Source: Ctena decussata (lineage: Eukaryota > Mollusca > Bivalvia > Lucinida > Lucinidae). From it: a stretch of DNA of 64,000 nt. Location: contig OZ022508.1 in the NCBI GenBank assembly GCA_963989385.1, positions 30,774,166 through 30,838,165 on the forward strand. The letters are read 5' to 3'. The position numbers and the translations under genes are program-made. Positions 9,960 to 21,237 of the stretch are shown here, in pieces (positions within the stretch are counted from its first letter, which is position 1; every line of letters starts with the position of its first letter). Below the pieces are notes generated by a model, which searched no databases, had not been told where the DNA came from, and saw only the letters and a program-made list of their open reading frames with translations.

Positions 9960-11960
9960 CCACAGCAGTGTGAATTGTTAATAGCAAAGAAATTCCAGAT
10001 TAAATGAGCATTATGAAAACTTCTTAATTACGAGAAAATACTGTTTATATAAATTGGATAGTATTGTAGTGGGAACAGTTCCGGAATGTATCGAAATCGC
10101 TTTACCTATCAGGCATTATTTTACTTCACAGTTGGGTTGTATTCTGCATTTATGAAATGGGAAAGTAAAGAGATAGGCAATGATAAGGAAAAAGTAAAAT
10201 AGAATCACACATCCTGCTCTCAGAACCAAAAGGGAAAAGAGCTCACACCCAAAAATTGACGAAAGTTCACGAAAGACATGCACGGTAAACCGAAAGAGCA
10301 GCTCTTTCCCAAATAGGTGGTCTTTCAGCTACCCTAAACAAAAACAGCAGCAATATCTATTTGTACCTAGTATTGTTTTTTTAAATGTCAAAACAAAACA
10401 GGACAGAAAGCAGAATGGGCAGCTCTTCAGGTAACCAGACTGCTAGAGACCATAGACAAGCGGTTATAACATTGAGGAACCAAAACAGAAGAACTGCCTT
10501 GAAACTGTCAGCAAAGGATTACTGGTGTATGTGTGTAGAGGGGGAGAGAGGGGGGGGGGGGCATGGCCATGTCATACTTGGCTGGATCCTAACCTGACCC
10601 TCAGCTTCTGCGGTGGTTCGAAACATTTAATCAGCTGTTTGGTCATTATGAAGGTGTCCTAACCCATCAATGAATCATCACAGGAAACAAACAAATCAGG
10701 AATAAGTCCTATGATGAATCAGAGGTAAGCACTCGACAGAAACAACATATTGTGACACCTAGAGATCCCTGCGTTGTCAAATCACAGTGTCCGAACTCAC
10801 TGTACCATCTCTTCCGGTTTTCATAGCGTTGAATCGAGAGTACAAAGTTCGCTTAAAACCAGTAGTCGGAATTCGTTATGTTTTGCCATTTTATCCGAAA
10901 TCTGCTGCGTCATTTATAAATACTCAGCTTGGAAAATGTAAAGAGGTAAGTTTAATATAATTTGCTCTTCGGTCTTTTACTTTGTTACCCTGTACAATGA
11001 AAACCTCATGGCCGTCGCAGAAATTTTATTCCGAACAGCTTAATTTAACACGAGTTTGTGTCGCGCAAAACCTAGCTATCATCCTATTACCAAAACTAAC
11101 AAACTGTAGATTGATAACGCCTTCCGTTTATTTTAAAGATTTTTTATAAAACATGTAAGAAAAGGCTCAAAAAGGTTGTAGAATCATGCCAAGGGCAATT
11201 TGAAAACTGTACCGTTTACATCCACCCATACACGACATTGTACAGGGCAATAAAGCAAAAGACCGAAGAGCAAATTATATTAAACTTACCTCTTTACATT
11301 TCCGAAGCTGAATAACTCTAAATGACGAAGCAAATCCCGGATAAAATCTCAAAACATAATGATTTCCGACTACTGGTTATAAGCGAATGTTTGTACTCTC
11401 GATACGACGCTATGGAAACCGAAAGAGCTGGTACAGAGCGTTCGGATACTGTGCAAATAAAACCACTGAAATACCAGAGCAAAAGGAGGCCATCAGTTGA
11501 ACCCCGTATAACCATGTAACGTACGAACCAAATAGCTTACTAAATGTTTGCATCACCACAGAAGCAGTAAGCGAACCCCTCCCCCGAACCACCGCCAGTG
11601 ATCTTTTACTGACCGTTACAATGCGCGGTACTTCTATTGTAGTCCTTAATGTAACATGTTTGTATGTCTGCGTTCTATGGACTCTAGCAGTTTGGTCACC
11701 TGAATAGCGCTTCCCATCCTGCTTTCTGTTATGTTTTGTTTTGTAATTTAAAATAGAAAATAGGCAAAAATAGCAGTTGCTGCTGTTTTTTATCGGGGTA
11801 GCTGAATGACCACATGTTTTACAAAGAGCTGCTCATTCGGTTCACCGTGCGTGTCTTTCGTGAACTTTTGTAAATTTTAGTGTGAATGCGTATTTGATTT
11901 TCGGTTTTAAGGGCGGGATGTGGCACGTTCAACCACTGGTTTCAAGATTACTAACACGTT
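9960..11960. mobile_element. Large foldback element, copy 1, with full centre
   Basis: The left arm, about 10213-10996, is the inverted complement of the right arm, about 11225-11920, around a loop of roughly 230 bp. Matching landmarks are GAAAGACATGCACGGTAAAC (left) against the complement of CGGTTCACCGTGCGTGTCTT (right), and AAAGAGGTAAGTTTAATATA (10951) against TATATTAAACTTACCTCTTT (11277). The flanking segment from about 9990 (CCAGATTAAATGAGCATTATG) is repeated in front of copy 2. Arm-internal ORFs such as 10385-10597 are not supported as genes because they recur with frame changes in copy 2. Confidence 0.75.
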
Positions 11961-13500
11961 CTAATGCTACATATTAGAAGAGACTCAATGCTTAATGAAA
12001 CAATATTTTGTCTTTCATAGCAAATAGATTCCAGATTAAATGAGCATCATGAAAACTTCTTGCTTACGAGAAAATACTGTTTATATGAATTCGATAGCTT
12101 TATAGTGGGAACAGTTCCAGAATGTAGCGAAATCAGTTTACCTATTAGGCATTATTTTACCTCAAAGTTGGGTTGTATTCTATTAAAGCAATTTCCTTAA
12201 CTTATTCATAGATGATTGTTGTTTGACGCCCCAGTGACCTCCAAATGTCGCAACACGTTGTCGTCGGCATCACTGAGTTTCATGGTCTTATCCGTGATTT
12301 GTGCGTTTCCTGCGATGATGCATTGATGGAATTGGAAAGTAAAGAGATAGGCAATGAACAGGAATAAGAAAAATAGAATCACACATTCTGCTGTCAGAAC
12401 CAAAAGGGAAAAGAGCACACACTCAAAAAGTGACGAAAGTTCACGAAAGACACGTACGGTAAACCGAAAGAGCAGCTCTTTCCCAAATAGCTGGTCATTC
12501 AGCTACCCTAATCAAAAACAGAAGCAACATCTATTTATACTTAGTATTTTTTGTTTAAAATGTCAGAATAAAACAGGACAGAAAGCAGAATGGGTAGCTC
12601 TTCAGGTAACCAGACTGCTAGAGACCATAGACAAACGGTCATAACAACATGTAACATTGAGGAACCAAAACAGTACTGTCTTGGTACTGTTAGCAAAGGA
12701 TTACTGGTGTGTGTGTGTGTGTGTGTGTGTGTGTCTGTGTGTGTGTGTGTGTCGAGGGGGGAGGGAGGGGGGCTGAAACTTGTTATACTTGGGTGGATCC
12801 AAACTTGGCCCTCTGCTTCTGCGGATGTTCGAAACATTTAGTCAGCTGTATGGTCATTATGAAGGTGTCCTAACCCATCAATGAATCATCACAGGAAACA
12901 AACAAATCAGGAATAAGTCCTATGATGAATCAGAGGTAAGCACTCGACAGAAACAACATATTGTGACACCTAGAGATCCCTGCGTTGTCAAACAAAACCA
13001 CTGAAGTACCAGAGCAAAAGAAAGCCATCGGTTGAACCCCGTATTACCATGTAACATACGAATCGAATAGCTTACGAAGTGTTTCACATCACCACAGAAG
13101 CAGTAAGCGAACGCCCCTCCTCCCACACCCCGCCAGTGATCTTTTACCTACCGTTACAATGCGCGGCACTTCTATTGTGGTTTCGTAATGTAACATGTTT
13201 GTATGTCTGCTTGTCTATGGACTCTAGCAGTTTGGTCACCTGAATAGCGCTACCCATTCTGCTTTCTATTTTGTTTTGTTTTGTAATATAAAATAGAAAA
13301 TATGTAAAAGTAGATGTTGCTGCTGTTTAGGGTAGCTGAATGACCACATGTTTTGTAAAGAGCTGCTCATTCGGTTCACCGTGCGTGTCTCTCGTTAACT
13401 GTTGTATATTTTAGTGTGAATGCGTATTTCCCTTTCGGTTTTAAGGGCGGTATGTGGCACGTTAAACCATTTGTTTTAAGAATACTAACCCGTTCTAATA
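11961..13500. mobile_element. Large foldback element, copy 2, centre deleted
   Basis: It begins with the same flank (CAGATTAAATGAGCATCATG, 12033) and follows copy 1 through the left arm to CCTGCGTTGTCAAA (about 12990). It then jumps directly to right-arm sequence (CAAAACCACTGAAGTACC), so about 680 bp of the centre seen in copy 1 (about 10780-11459) is missing. A (GT)n run at 12708-12752 lies in the left arm where copy 1 has a G-rich stretch. The right arm ends near 13450, close to exon D. Confidence 0.7.
12708..12752 (+). repeat. GT dinucleotide microsatellite
   Basis: Alternating GT with a single C interruption, followed by a G-rich stretch. Confidence 0.9.
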
Positions 13501-13671
13501 CTACACATGAGAAGAGATTTAACGCTTAATGAAGCAATAAATTGTCTATCAAACAATCTTTCTTTGACAGTCGTCTCCTTTCCTTTCTGTCCTCTTTTCC
13601 TTATTTGGAACCTCGGGTGGGATGTAAGTTGTGATTGTGTCAATTCCTGGGTACCTTCATTTCTTTTTCAG

Positions 13672-13779
13672 GTTATGCAGGCTGAGAAAGATAATTGCAC
13701 GGGATGCGTCGGTCTATTCGTCTGCATGATAGTGGTGGCGGTATCAGCGATTGTCATTCTGTTTATCACACTGAGCTGA
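13672..13779 (+). CDS. Terminal exon copy D: polar head, CxxC, single TM segment, stop
   Basis: The acceptor is TTCATTTCTTTTTCAG|GTT. Phase 0 gives 35 residues and TGA. The head is VMQAEKDNCTGC, followed by a hydrophobic run (GLFVCMIVVAVSAIVILF) and ITLS. It is the closest relative of copy B. Most third-position differences in the membrane part are silent (GTG/GTC, ATT/ATA, GTT/GTA, GCT/GCG, GTA/GTC). Its donor-less 3' side runs into an unspliced flank similar to that of B (AAGCTTAACATTTTGAAGCTTCATCTTG). The frame also stays open upstream to 13507 (an ATG-initiated ORF), but the strong acceptor at 13671 and the agreement with six other copies make the short exon the better model. Confidence 0.65.
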   Translation, partial: VMQAEKDNCTGCVGLFVCMIVVAVSAIVILFITLS

Positions 13780-14420
13780 AGTCAATGTGCTGTAATTATA
13801 AGCTTAACATTTTGAAGCTTCATCTTGTGAGTGGTGTCGTTCGAATACTTCTGAAAGACAGAATACAAAGAGCACGTTCGACATATTTACTTGGGTAAAG
13901 CGATCAATACCCAGATACGCCTCAGGCTACTCGACCATATACGAGTAGCCCGAGGAATAGCTGGTAATTGCTCGGGTTTACCAAAGTAATTATGCTGAAC
14001 GTGCCTTGTAGTTACGCATGGAGCATGTACTTAGAAGCAACCGAAATTCAACACTTTACTAGTATGCTTTGGTATATATAGAGGTTTTCAGTTATTTGAA
14101 TTTGATTAACTGTATATTACTATGGCAAACCTGAATAACATATGTTCGCTCATCATAGAATTTCTATAAAAAAAGTTATTTTACCTGTCACAATTGTTCG
14201 ATTACCACAGATATATTCTGTGAATTCATACTAGTGGAATGGATGAAAGTTATATATAGACAATTGTAAAAGACAAGGATCAAAAACTGATACAATTAAA
14301 TTCCCCATCCCACCCACAAAACCAAACGTGAAATAGTAACATGAAGTCACAACATAATTTATGGATTCGATAGCCATTGTGGTGAACAGAATGAGATCAG
14401 ACTAATCGATAAGAATACGT
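13780..14420 (+). repeat. Segmental duplicate of the 3.85-4.7 kb region
   Basis: 13780-14110 follows 4344-4700 (AGCTTAACATTTTGAAGC, CCTTGTAGTTACGC, TTCAGTTATTTGAATTTGA). 14355-14385 (TTATGGATTCGATAGCCATTGTGGTG) matches 3867-3892, which lies upstream of exon B. The order suggests the start of a further tandem unit after exon D. Confidence 0.6.
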
Positions 14421-15050
14421 AAGGTTAATCTTGACGGAAATAATTCAGTCCTGTTACCAAATACATTATTTCCTTTAAGAATTCCATCCCCACCATGAGA
14501 AAAAATGCAGCGCGGGAGATAAGGAGACAATTTTTAGTTGAAAGGGTCCGTAGTCTCTTCTCGAATTCATTGGTCAACTTAGAATGATTTTTCTATTTCA
14601 TTCAATTTTCAGTGGTTTGCTGGGAGGCTTGTTAAAAATGATTACTTATTTTGAAAACTTAGTTTACCGCACTCGAAGGTATTGGTAAGGATAGTCGTAC
14701 CTTCATCAATACCTCCGTCTTAACCCTATTTTCGGAAGGTCAGCCTCAAAGTACGGCTCTATTTGGAAGCTCATTGAAGTTCTTAATGCGAACTTTAACA
14801 ATAGATGACTGATATGGAACCCTGCCACAGCCAGTCAGTCTCCAATTTTAGCCATTTTGGTATGAAATCGAAGATATATGGTACGTGTAACTTTAACAAC
14901 TGATGACGCAAACGGTCTAACAAACACCCAGTCTCAACCCTTCCTTGAAAAGGTTTTGTAGTGAGCAGCCTCCCAATATAGCAACGTTTTGACTGATATC
15001 GAAGATGATTGAAATAATTGATTATTAAAATGGGACTGCACCAGATCCAG
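14421..15050. other. No gene seen
   Basis: Non-coding sequence with one imperfect hairpin near 14677-14716 (GAAGGTATTGGTAAGG..CCTTCATCAATACCT). No acceptor-TM exon is visible. Confidence 0.4.
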
Positions 15051-15310
15051 TTCGAAGTGAAAAGATAGGCTATGATCAGGAACGAAAACAGCCAGATCCT
15101 GTGCCAAAGGAAAAATAAGTATATACATAAACATATGAGCCGCGACTGGAGAAAACCAACAAAGTTGTTGTGCGCCCAGCGCAGACTCTGATCAGCCTGG
15201 GCTTATATACAAAAACTGACAGCAGTTCACGAGAAGGCACGTATGGTGAATTGACTGAACATACAGCTCTTTCACAGACAGGTGGGCATTCGGTTACCCA
15301 CACTAAACTT
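15051..15310 (+). mobile_element. Relic of a foldback left arm (third copy)
   Basis: AAAAGATAGGCTATGATCAGG and, after an interruption, AAACTGACAGCAGTTCACGAG and GCTCTTTCACAGACAGGTGGGCATTCGGTTACCC match the left arm of the 10.2-kb element. A truncated PAL238 piece interrupts it at 15136-15203. Confidence 0.6.
15136..15203. mobile_element. PAL238 MITE, copy 4 (truncated left end)
   Basis: TGAGCCGCGACTGGAGAAAACC through CAGATCAGCCTGGGC-like sequence, then an abrupt change to foldback-arm sequence at about 15203. Only about 68 bp of the left half remains. Confidence 0.75.
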
Positions 15311-15699
15311 CTCACGATGGTTCAACTCGTATAGCTTATTGGTAAACATGATTTTCTGATCAGTTTAAAAGGATTATCAGTCATTCTAAAAGGATTGCAA
15401 ACAGATGTTATTCGACAGACTGAGGGGATAACCGTACTCAAAATTGTCATTTGGGGAGGTAAATCGTCGGTTTTATGGTCGGAAATTTCGTTGTACAGCG
15501 ACACGACGTTTCTTAATGACGTCGGGTTTGCGACAGTATATCGCAGAATATACCGTCGCAAATGTTTGACGTTATCCAATCAGACCTCGTGTTACATACG
15601 TAAGTGCATTAGAATGCATGTTTAGTTGTACACACAATCACGGTTGACAGTTTGCTGCACTCTTTAACTGTGCCCCGGCCTTAGACTTAATGGCTTGCT

Positions 15700-15782
15700 G
15701 TCGTGGATAGGCAAAACATACATATAGATTGTGTCTGTTCCTGTTCATTACCGTTTTACACTTCTCTTTTTCAGATAATATA
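15700..15782 (+). pseudogene. Vestigial terminal-exon unit: acceptor flank without exon
   Basis: GATTGTGTCTGTTCCTGTTC followed by CACTTCTCTTTTTCAG resembles the flank before exon D (GATTGTGTCAATTCCTGGG, then TTTCTTTTTCAG). Six bases after this AG a full PAL238 copy begins. Beyond it (16021), ATTATGTCAAGAAGAAAC weakly resembles the start of exon D, but no membrane segment follows. The downstream flank at 16140 does match the duplicated unit. I read this as an exon unit destroyed by insertion and decay. Confidence 0.4.
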
Positions 15783-16020
15783 TGAGCCGCGACACGACAA
15801 AACCAACATTGTAGTTGTGCGGCCAGCGCAGACTCAGATCAGTTTGGACATCTATCCAGTCTGATCAGACCCTTTGCGAAGCGCTTAAAGGGTAGCTGGG
15901 GGTCTAAGCTACCTCTATGCGGACAGTGAAGACTCTGATCAGACTGGGCGGATGCCCAGGCTGATCTGAGTCTTTGCTGGGCGCACAACCACATTGTTGG
16001 TTTTGTCGCGTCGCGGCTCA
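15783..16020 (-). mobile_element. PAL238 MITE, copy 5 (full length)
   Basis: 238 bp with well-preserved ends and both inner hairpins. It sits six bases downstream of a good splice acceptor. Confidence 0.88.
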
Positions 16021-16139
16021 ATTATTATGTCAAGAAGAAACCTTGGTGAAAGTTCTCAGTCGAAATATATAGCATTAACAAAATTGAAGAGAACACGGAT
16101 GGCTTTACAAAAGACATATCACTGGGAACAAAACCAATA

Positions 16140-16255
16140 TAAAAACGCTTAAGGTCGGGCCGTCATTGTATCTGAGGTCTGACACACTGGTGTACAATTA
16201 GAAGCAAAGCATTATCATCAACCAGAATTTGGATCAAGACAATGTCGTTTAGTAC
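16140..16255 (+). repeat. Segmental duplicate of 4720-4837
   Basis: AACGCTTAAGGTCGGGCCGTC, ATCTGAGGTCTGACACACTG and ATTTGGATCAAGAC align with 4730-4833. It is the 3' marker of the duplicated exon unit. Confidence 0.7.
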
Positions 16256-16925
16256 TGAATCTCTTTATTATACCACGTTCGCTTTTATAATGAAGAAGTT
16301 AAGGACAGAAACGTCTGCCCCATTAATTGTGAAAAGTGTTCTAACAATCTAAGCTCTTTGAATTAATAAGAAAAAATGAGATTTCCCCAAAACATTCAAA
16401 CGAGAAACAAATCAACAAGATCTAATATATATCACCATCCAGCTGAGGGACCCATATACCCTGTTGCCGAAGCGTCCTTAAGATAACATTATAGTTTACA
16501 ACCAATTCATGATGTCGATGGTAAAACTTCTAAAACGATATATGTGTGAGAAACTTTCTTCAGTTGTAAAATTCATGTTCCAGTTCAAATCAAATTCAAG
16601 AACAGTATACATGTATGTTTTTCGCCAATACAACATGGGCGGCTATATATACATGTATTCATTGACGAAAGATGATACACCAAGAAAACAAATAAGTTGA
16701 TAGATGAATACACCATATGAAGAAGTCACGTCTGATTTTAAGTGTCGAAAAACATTTAGTAGCGAATGCTGTCGATTAACCTGTAGGTTTAATATGGACC
16801 TTAAATACTTACACCTAATATCCTAATTTGCTTTTGAGCACTTACATCATATGAAGGCTAGAAAGCTAGCCCTTGGAAACACAAAAACGAAAACCGTGAG
16901 CTTGATATGATTGTAATTTACTGCG
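16256..16925. other. No gene seen
   Basis: AT-rich sequence with only short random ORFs on both strands and no acceptor-TM exon. Confidence 0.4.
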
Positions 16926-17350
16926 TAAGGCCGCGTTTACACGACCAAAGTTTCTATGACAAAGTAGGTTTGTCACAGAAAAATTCGCTCGTGTAAATGC
17001 CAAAATATGACAATGTTTCTTTGACAAATATATATGGTAAAGTTATTTCGATAAATTAGATTAGTGTAAACGGAGAATTTTGCTAAATACTATGTAACAA
17101 AGAACTTTGCTATAAGCGTGGAAACTGTGACAAAGATTTTGTTTCATTGCTGCAGGTAACTTTGACGAATAATATTTGGTCGTGTGAACACTGCAGCAAA
17201 TATTTCATTGCCAAAGTTTATGTGACAAAGATTCTATGACACATTTTCTTAAACAAATAATTTGCTCCGTGTAAACGCAAAATGGTTGTCATACTTTCTT
17301 TGTTAAAGTTTCTGTGACATAGAAACTTTGCTCGTGTAAACGCGGCCTTA
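16926..17350. mobile_element. TIR MITE, TA-flanked, AGGCCGCGTTTACACGA ends
   Basis: TAAGGCCGCGTTTACACGA and its mirror TCGTGTAAACGCGGCCTTA bound about 420 bp. The flanking TA on both sides fits a TA target duplication. Internally, (TTT)CTATGACAAAG- and GTGTAAA-type motifs recur in both orientations (near 16990, 17065, 17180, 17225 and 17265), as in elements with subterminal repeat motifs. Confidence 0.8.
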
Positions 17351-17755
17351 TTCTAGCATGATTTTGTACGTTGCTGAATAGAGTAAGTAAATCCTTTGAC
17401 TTGGTAGTTGATTTGTTTTTGTTATAATGTCCTCTAAGACAGCATTTCACGCCCCGATAAGTCATCGTCGAGAAGAGAATGGATGGACAAGAGCAACCAC
17501 ATCCAGCACCTTCTGCAAGTTCATGCCTTACCTAAGACACTGTCTGATTCAGTAGTATGTCTCATTGCCGAATGTCACTCAGTTTCGTCGCTCAAACCTA
17601 CAACCCTTTACCCTTTTATAGTTGATAGGAAAGTGATGTTCAGTAGATATTTATACATTACTGTCTTTTCATGTACACAAAGAGGGTAATGTGATACATG
17701 TATTTTAAGCAACAATTCATGGCATGGTAAACCTGAATTTGCCATTTCAAATATA
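17351..17755. other. No gene seen
   Basis: The short ATG ORF at 17483-17689 is not bounded by splice sites and has no recognisable domain. Confidence 0.35.
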
Positions 17756-17993
17756 TGAGCCGCGACGCGTGAAAACCAACAATGTGGTTGTGCGCCCTAC
17801 GCAGACTCAGATCAGCCTGGGTATCCGACAAGTTTGATCGGACTCTTCGTTAAGAGCTCAAAAGGTAGCTAAGGATCTAAGCTACCTCTATGCGGACAGC
17901 GAAGACTCTGATCAGACTGGGCGGATGCCCAGGCTGATCTGAGTCTGCGCTGGGCGCACAACCACATTGTTGGTTTTCTCGTGTCGCGGCTCA
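17756..17993 (-). mobile_element. PAL238 MITE, copy 6 (full length)
   Basis: 238 bp, ends TGAGCCGCGACGCGTG and CTCGTGTCGCGGCTCA. The immediate flanks AAATATA and TATTTATT extend the palindrome slightly. Confidence 0.88.
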
Positions 17994-18336
17994 TATTTAT
18001 TTTCGCAGCATACGATGTAATTCGAGGGGTACCTAGTTTCCGTCTTTCTGTCCGTTCATGCATATGTCCGAACTTCCATCCCGATAAAAAATTCGATTAA
18101 ATTTTCTCATAAAGTGCATTAGTTTGCTTATGTTTCCAAAATGCCTGTTTATTTGTGACTGTTTTTTTTTTGTATAATAAGCGAGATTAGATTACATAAT
18201 CTGGACGCTGATGCTGACCTAAAGTCAAGGCCAAAGACATAAGTTTGTATAACATTTGCATTTAAGATGTGCGTTATTTTATTTCTCTGCATTGCTATCC
18301 TGTATCCTTGAATGGGACCTACGATATGTGAAGGCC

Positions 18337-19388
18337 TAGGGTCAATTAAGGTAAACCCGGACAGAAGGAAAACCCGGACACTCACTGGTTTTCTACTAGT
18401 AAAGAGCTTCATTTACATGTTTTCAGAAATTTCTTCTCATATCCAGTTTTCCCCTTTACTTCTCAACTAAATGTGTTCTATTGTTAGAACATATTAACAT
18501 TTATTATATTTCTACAGCCTCCGAATCTAGTCCTTTGCAAGTCTGTTTAAGTTTTCAGGGCAACAAATTCAAAATTAGCTGCAAGCGATGGTGAACCAGG
18601 TCCCTGCATATTGCATGGCAAACGTAAATGTTACTTTAAATTGTATGGAGTTTTGTTTCTAACTAGTGCAGGTACATTTTAAGTTCCATGATCTATGTTT
18701 ATTTATTGAATAAAATAAATATTACACAATATTTTATCAAAAATGTGACATGCCCGGGTTTACCTTCCGCCAAAATGCAGTGTAAGGTAAACCCGGACAT
18801 CAACTATTTTGGAGCACTATATGATTAAAAGAAATTAAATATAAAATGTTTTTAATGGTTTGAAATTAGAAATACAATATTTGTGCATTCTACTATGCAG
18901 TTAAGATATGACACTCAGTTATACAACGATAATAAGGTTTACATAGTACATGTATAGTTTCAATGGTGACCCGTAGCAGACTGAATGAGGTTACCATCCA
19001 TAACTTTTTAACTGACCATTAAACATTAATAAATGAAAGTTATGTCTTATACTATATTAGTCCTACCATGAAATATATTAACAATTACTACATTTAGTGT
19101 ACCTGCATGCTAAATATCTACATAGGCGATATATTTAACATAGAATCAGCTGTCCGGGTTTACCTACTCCATGTCCGGGTTTGCCTTACTCATCGGTTTG
19201 GCTCTTTAAATGACTGTTTTGCCATAAAGATGCTAGTAACCAATCAAAAGATGACGGAAAATAGCTCAACTGAGATGCCTCTGGCCTTACGGAACACCGA
19301 AACAGTGTTTCAGGGTCAAATAAAGCACTGGCAATACGAATCGTGGCGACCCTGCAAAAACTGTCCGGGTTTACCATAACTGACCCTA
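18337..19388. mobile_element. About 1.05-kb TIR element with seven GGTAAACCCGGACA motifs
   Basis: TAGGGTCAATTAAGGTAAAC at the left end mirrors GGTTTACCATAACTGACCCTA at the right end, beside TA. The motif GGTAAACCCGGACA, or its complement, with small changes, lies near 18350, 18369, 18752, 18785, 19152, 19170 and 19361, so the TIR motif is repeated inside in both orientations. No ORF with transposase features was found. It is a non-autonomous DNA transposon. Confidence 0.75.
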
Positions 19389-19908
19389 TTTCAAGTTGAC
19401 ATCATCTGGATTCTGCGGCTGACTTAAGGGTCAAAGTCACAGACTTACATATTTATATTACGTTTAACGTTTGAAAACTTTTTTGGCGTTGAGTTGTTGT
19501 TACTATGCGCATATTTCTAGCATGTTTGAATGGAAGCTGATGATATGTACTTGCTTTACAACTGCATGTAGCTTTCTATCATCTGGCTTTTGCTGATGAC
19601 TAAAGATAAAAACACAGATTTTGAAAGTTATAAAGTAGTGTCATTTAGATTTTATATTAAAATAGTTTAATATTTCCTGATATTTCTGAAATGCTTGGAT
19701 GGAATCTTTTGTCTAAGTCTTCTAGGCAGTTTGATTAAGATTGTTTGTCTGTCAATCTGCCTGCTCATCCAATTATATTTAACCTTGATATTAACGAATA
19801 AGTTTGATTTTATTTGGAGATTGCGCTGGCCTAGGTAAATATGAGCCAATATTCACTAGCTCCAGTTTAAATGGATAATATGCATGTAAAGCTGTTGCGT
19901 CTGAATAT

Positions 19909-20146
19909 TGAGCCGCGACACAACAAAACCAACAATGTGGTTGTGCGCCCGGCGCAGACTCAGATCAGCCTGGGAATCCACCCAGGCTGATCAGACTCTT
20001 CGCTAAGCGCTTAAAGGGTAGCTAAGGTACTAAGCTATCTTCATGCGAACAGGGAAGACTCTGATCAGACTGGGCGGATAACCAGGCTGATCTGAGTCTG
20101 CGGTGGGCGCACAACCACATTGTTGGTTTTCTCGTGTGGCGGCTCA
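19909..20146 (-). mobile_element. PAL238 MITE, copy 7 (full length)
   Basis: 238 bp. The right end reads CTCGTGTGGCGGCTCA, one base off the usual GTGTCGCGG. Confidence 0.87.
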
Positions 20147-20847
20147 ATTATAATTATGTAATTATTGGGTCAACGTTGTTTGGTTTATTACCAGTACTTA
20201 TTGAGTATTTATAAATTTGACGTTTACTTCCTGTTTTATTTCTTTCAAAATTGTACATAGAGATCGAAAATTGTATGATCCTTTCCCTTTGTTGATTAGT
20301 ATTTTTTACGTTTTTGTTTGTTTCTTCATATTATTATTGTTTATTTTTCCTTTCTAGTTTCGTATTCTCTTTAGTTCTGCGAGGATAGCTGTCGAACCAT
20401 GTTCTCCCATTTGTTGTAATACATATTTTACATTCAGAATGTTTGTGTCCGCTGAGTTTAAGATTAAGATCGATTACTTTATATCGTACGTTTTAGTGTG
20501 TTTTATACAAATCGTACTCTTCTTACATGTACACACAGTCCAATTATGCCTGATTGTTCTATAACTTTCCTAGAAGGGAAGGTTCTTCAATAATGCACCA
20601 TGATTACTATGCCTGGACTATCAACATCTTTGAGATAATCAAGAGTGTATGCCATTTAGGGAGGGAGGGGGGGAGGGGCGGCGGTATATACTCTTTCAAG
20701 TATAACAGGTTGTATGTAACCTTCCGTTGGCCTTGCCCATTTGAAGTTTGTCCGAGCAGAAGCCTACTTATGAAAGCAAGCCGTCTGTACGCAGACATAT
20801 GAAGTGCTAATCTTGATGTTCAGCTAACATTCTCTTTGGTGTTTAGG
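20147..20847. other. No gene seen
   Basis: T-rich non-coding stretch with a G-rich run near 20661-20685. The short ORFs over 20554-20802 are not splice-bounded. Confidence 0.4.
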
Positions 20848-21080
20848 TAGGGTAAAGTCGGGGAAATTCGGACAGCGGGTAATTTCGGACATACCATTGC
20901 AAACAGTAAAAGTCCAGATGATGATTTCATGATGAGCCGTCTCATCAAGATTTTTACTGTTTGCCCAGTTAATTTTAATTTAAAAAAAAAGAAAGAAAAA
21001 AAGAGAAAAACTCAAATATACAGGAAACAATGTCACTGTCCGAATTCACCCGTTGTCCGAATTTACCCGACTCTACCCTA
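20848..21080. mobile_element. TIR MITE, TAGGGTAAAGTCGGGGAAAT ends
   Basis: TAGGGTAAAGTCGGGGAAAT followed by TCGGACAGCGGGTAATTTCG mirrors CGAATTCACCCGTTGTCCGA followed by ATTTACCCGACTCTACCCTA, giving about 47-bp arms, each with a doubled GGACA motif. The core (GCAAACAGTAAAAGTCC, CATGATGAGCCGTCTCATC, TTTTTACTGTTTGCCC) also occurs in the unrelated-ended MITE at 33627. Confidence 0.8.
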
Positions 21081-21084
21081 CACT

Positions 21085-21235
21085 GCAACTTTCACGAAGG
21101 GAAACAACTTTCATGACTTCCTGATTGCATCCCTAGACCAAGGACCCTTCTAAACTGGGATCAATTCTCTTCTTCTGAGTCGATACCTACTGAAAGGGAG
21201 GCAAAAATAAAAGTGGCAAAGTTGCTTCCCCTCAA
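21085..21235 (+). repeat. Dispersed repeat, GCAAAAAT-GTTGCTTCCC type
   Basis: GACTTCCTGATTGCATCCC and GGGAGGCAAAAATAAAAG..GCAAAGTTGCTTCCCCT. Related pieces lie near 34155, 40007-40130, 58700-58860, 61725-61865 and 63540-63640. It is a degenerate dispersed family, not further identified. Confidence 0.5.
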
Positions 21236-21237
21236 GT

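Noticed and set aside
12590..12841. ORFs with (CV)n and (HT)n runs in foldback copy 2
   Set aside because: They are translations of the GT microsatellite inside a transposon arm.
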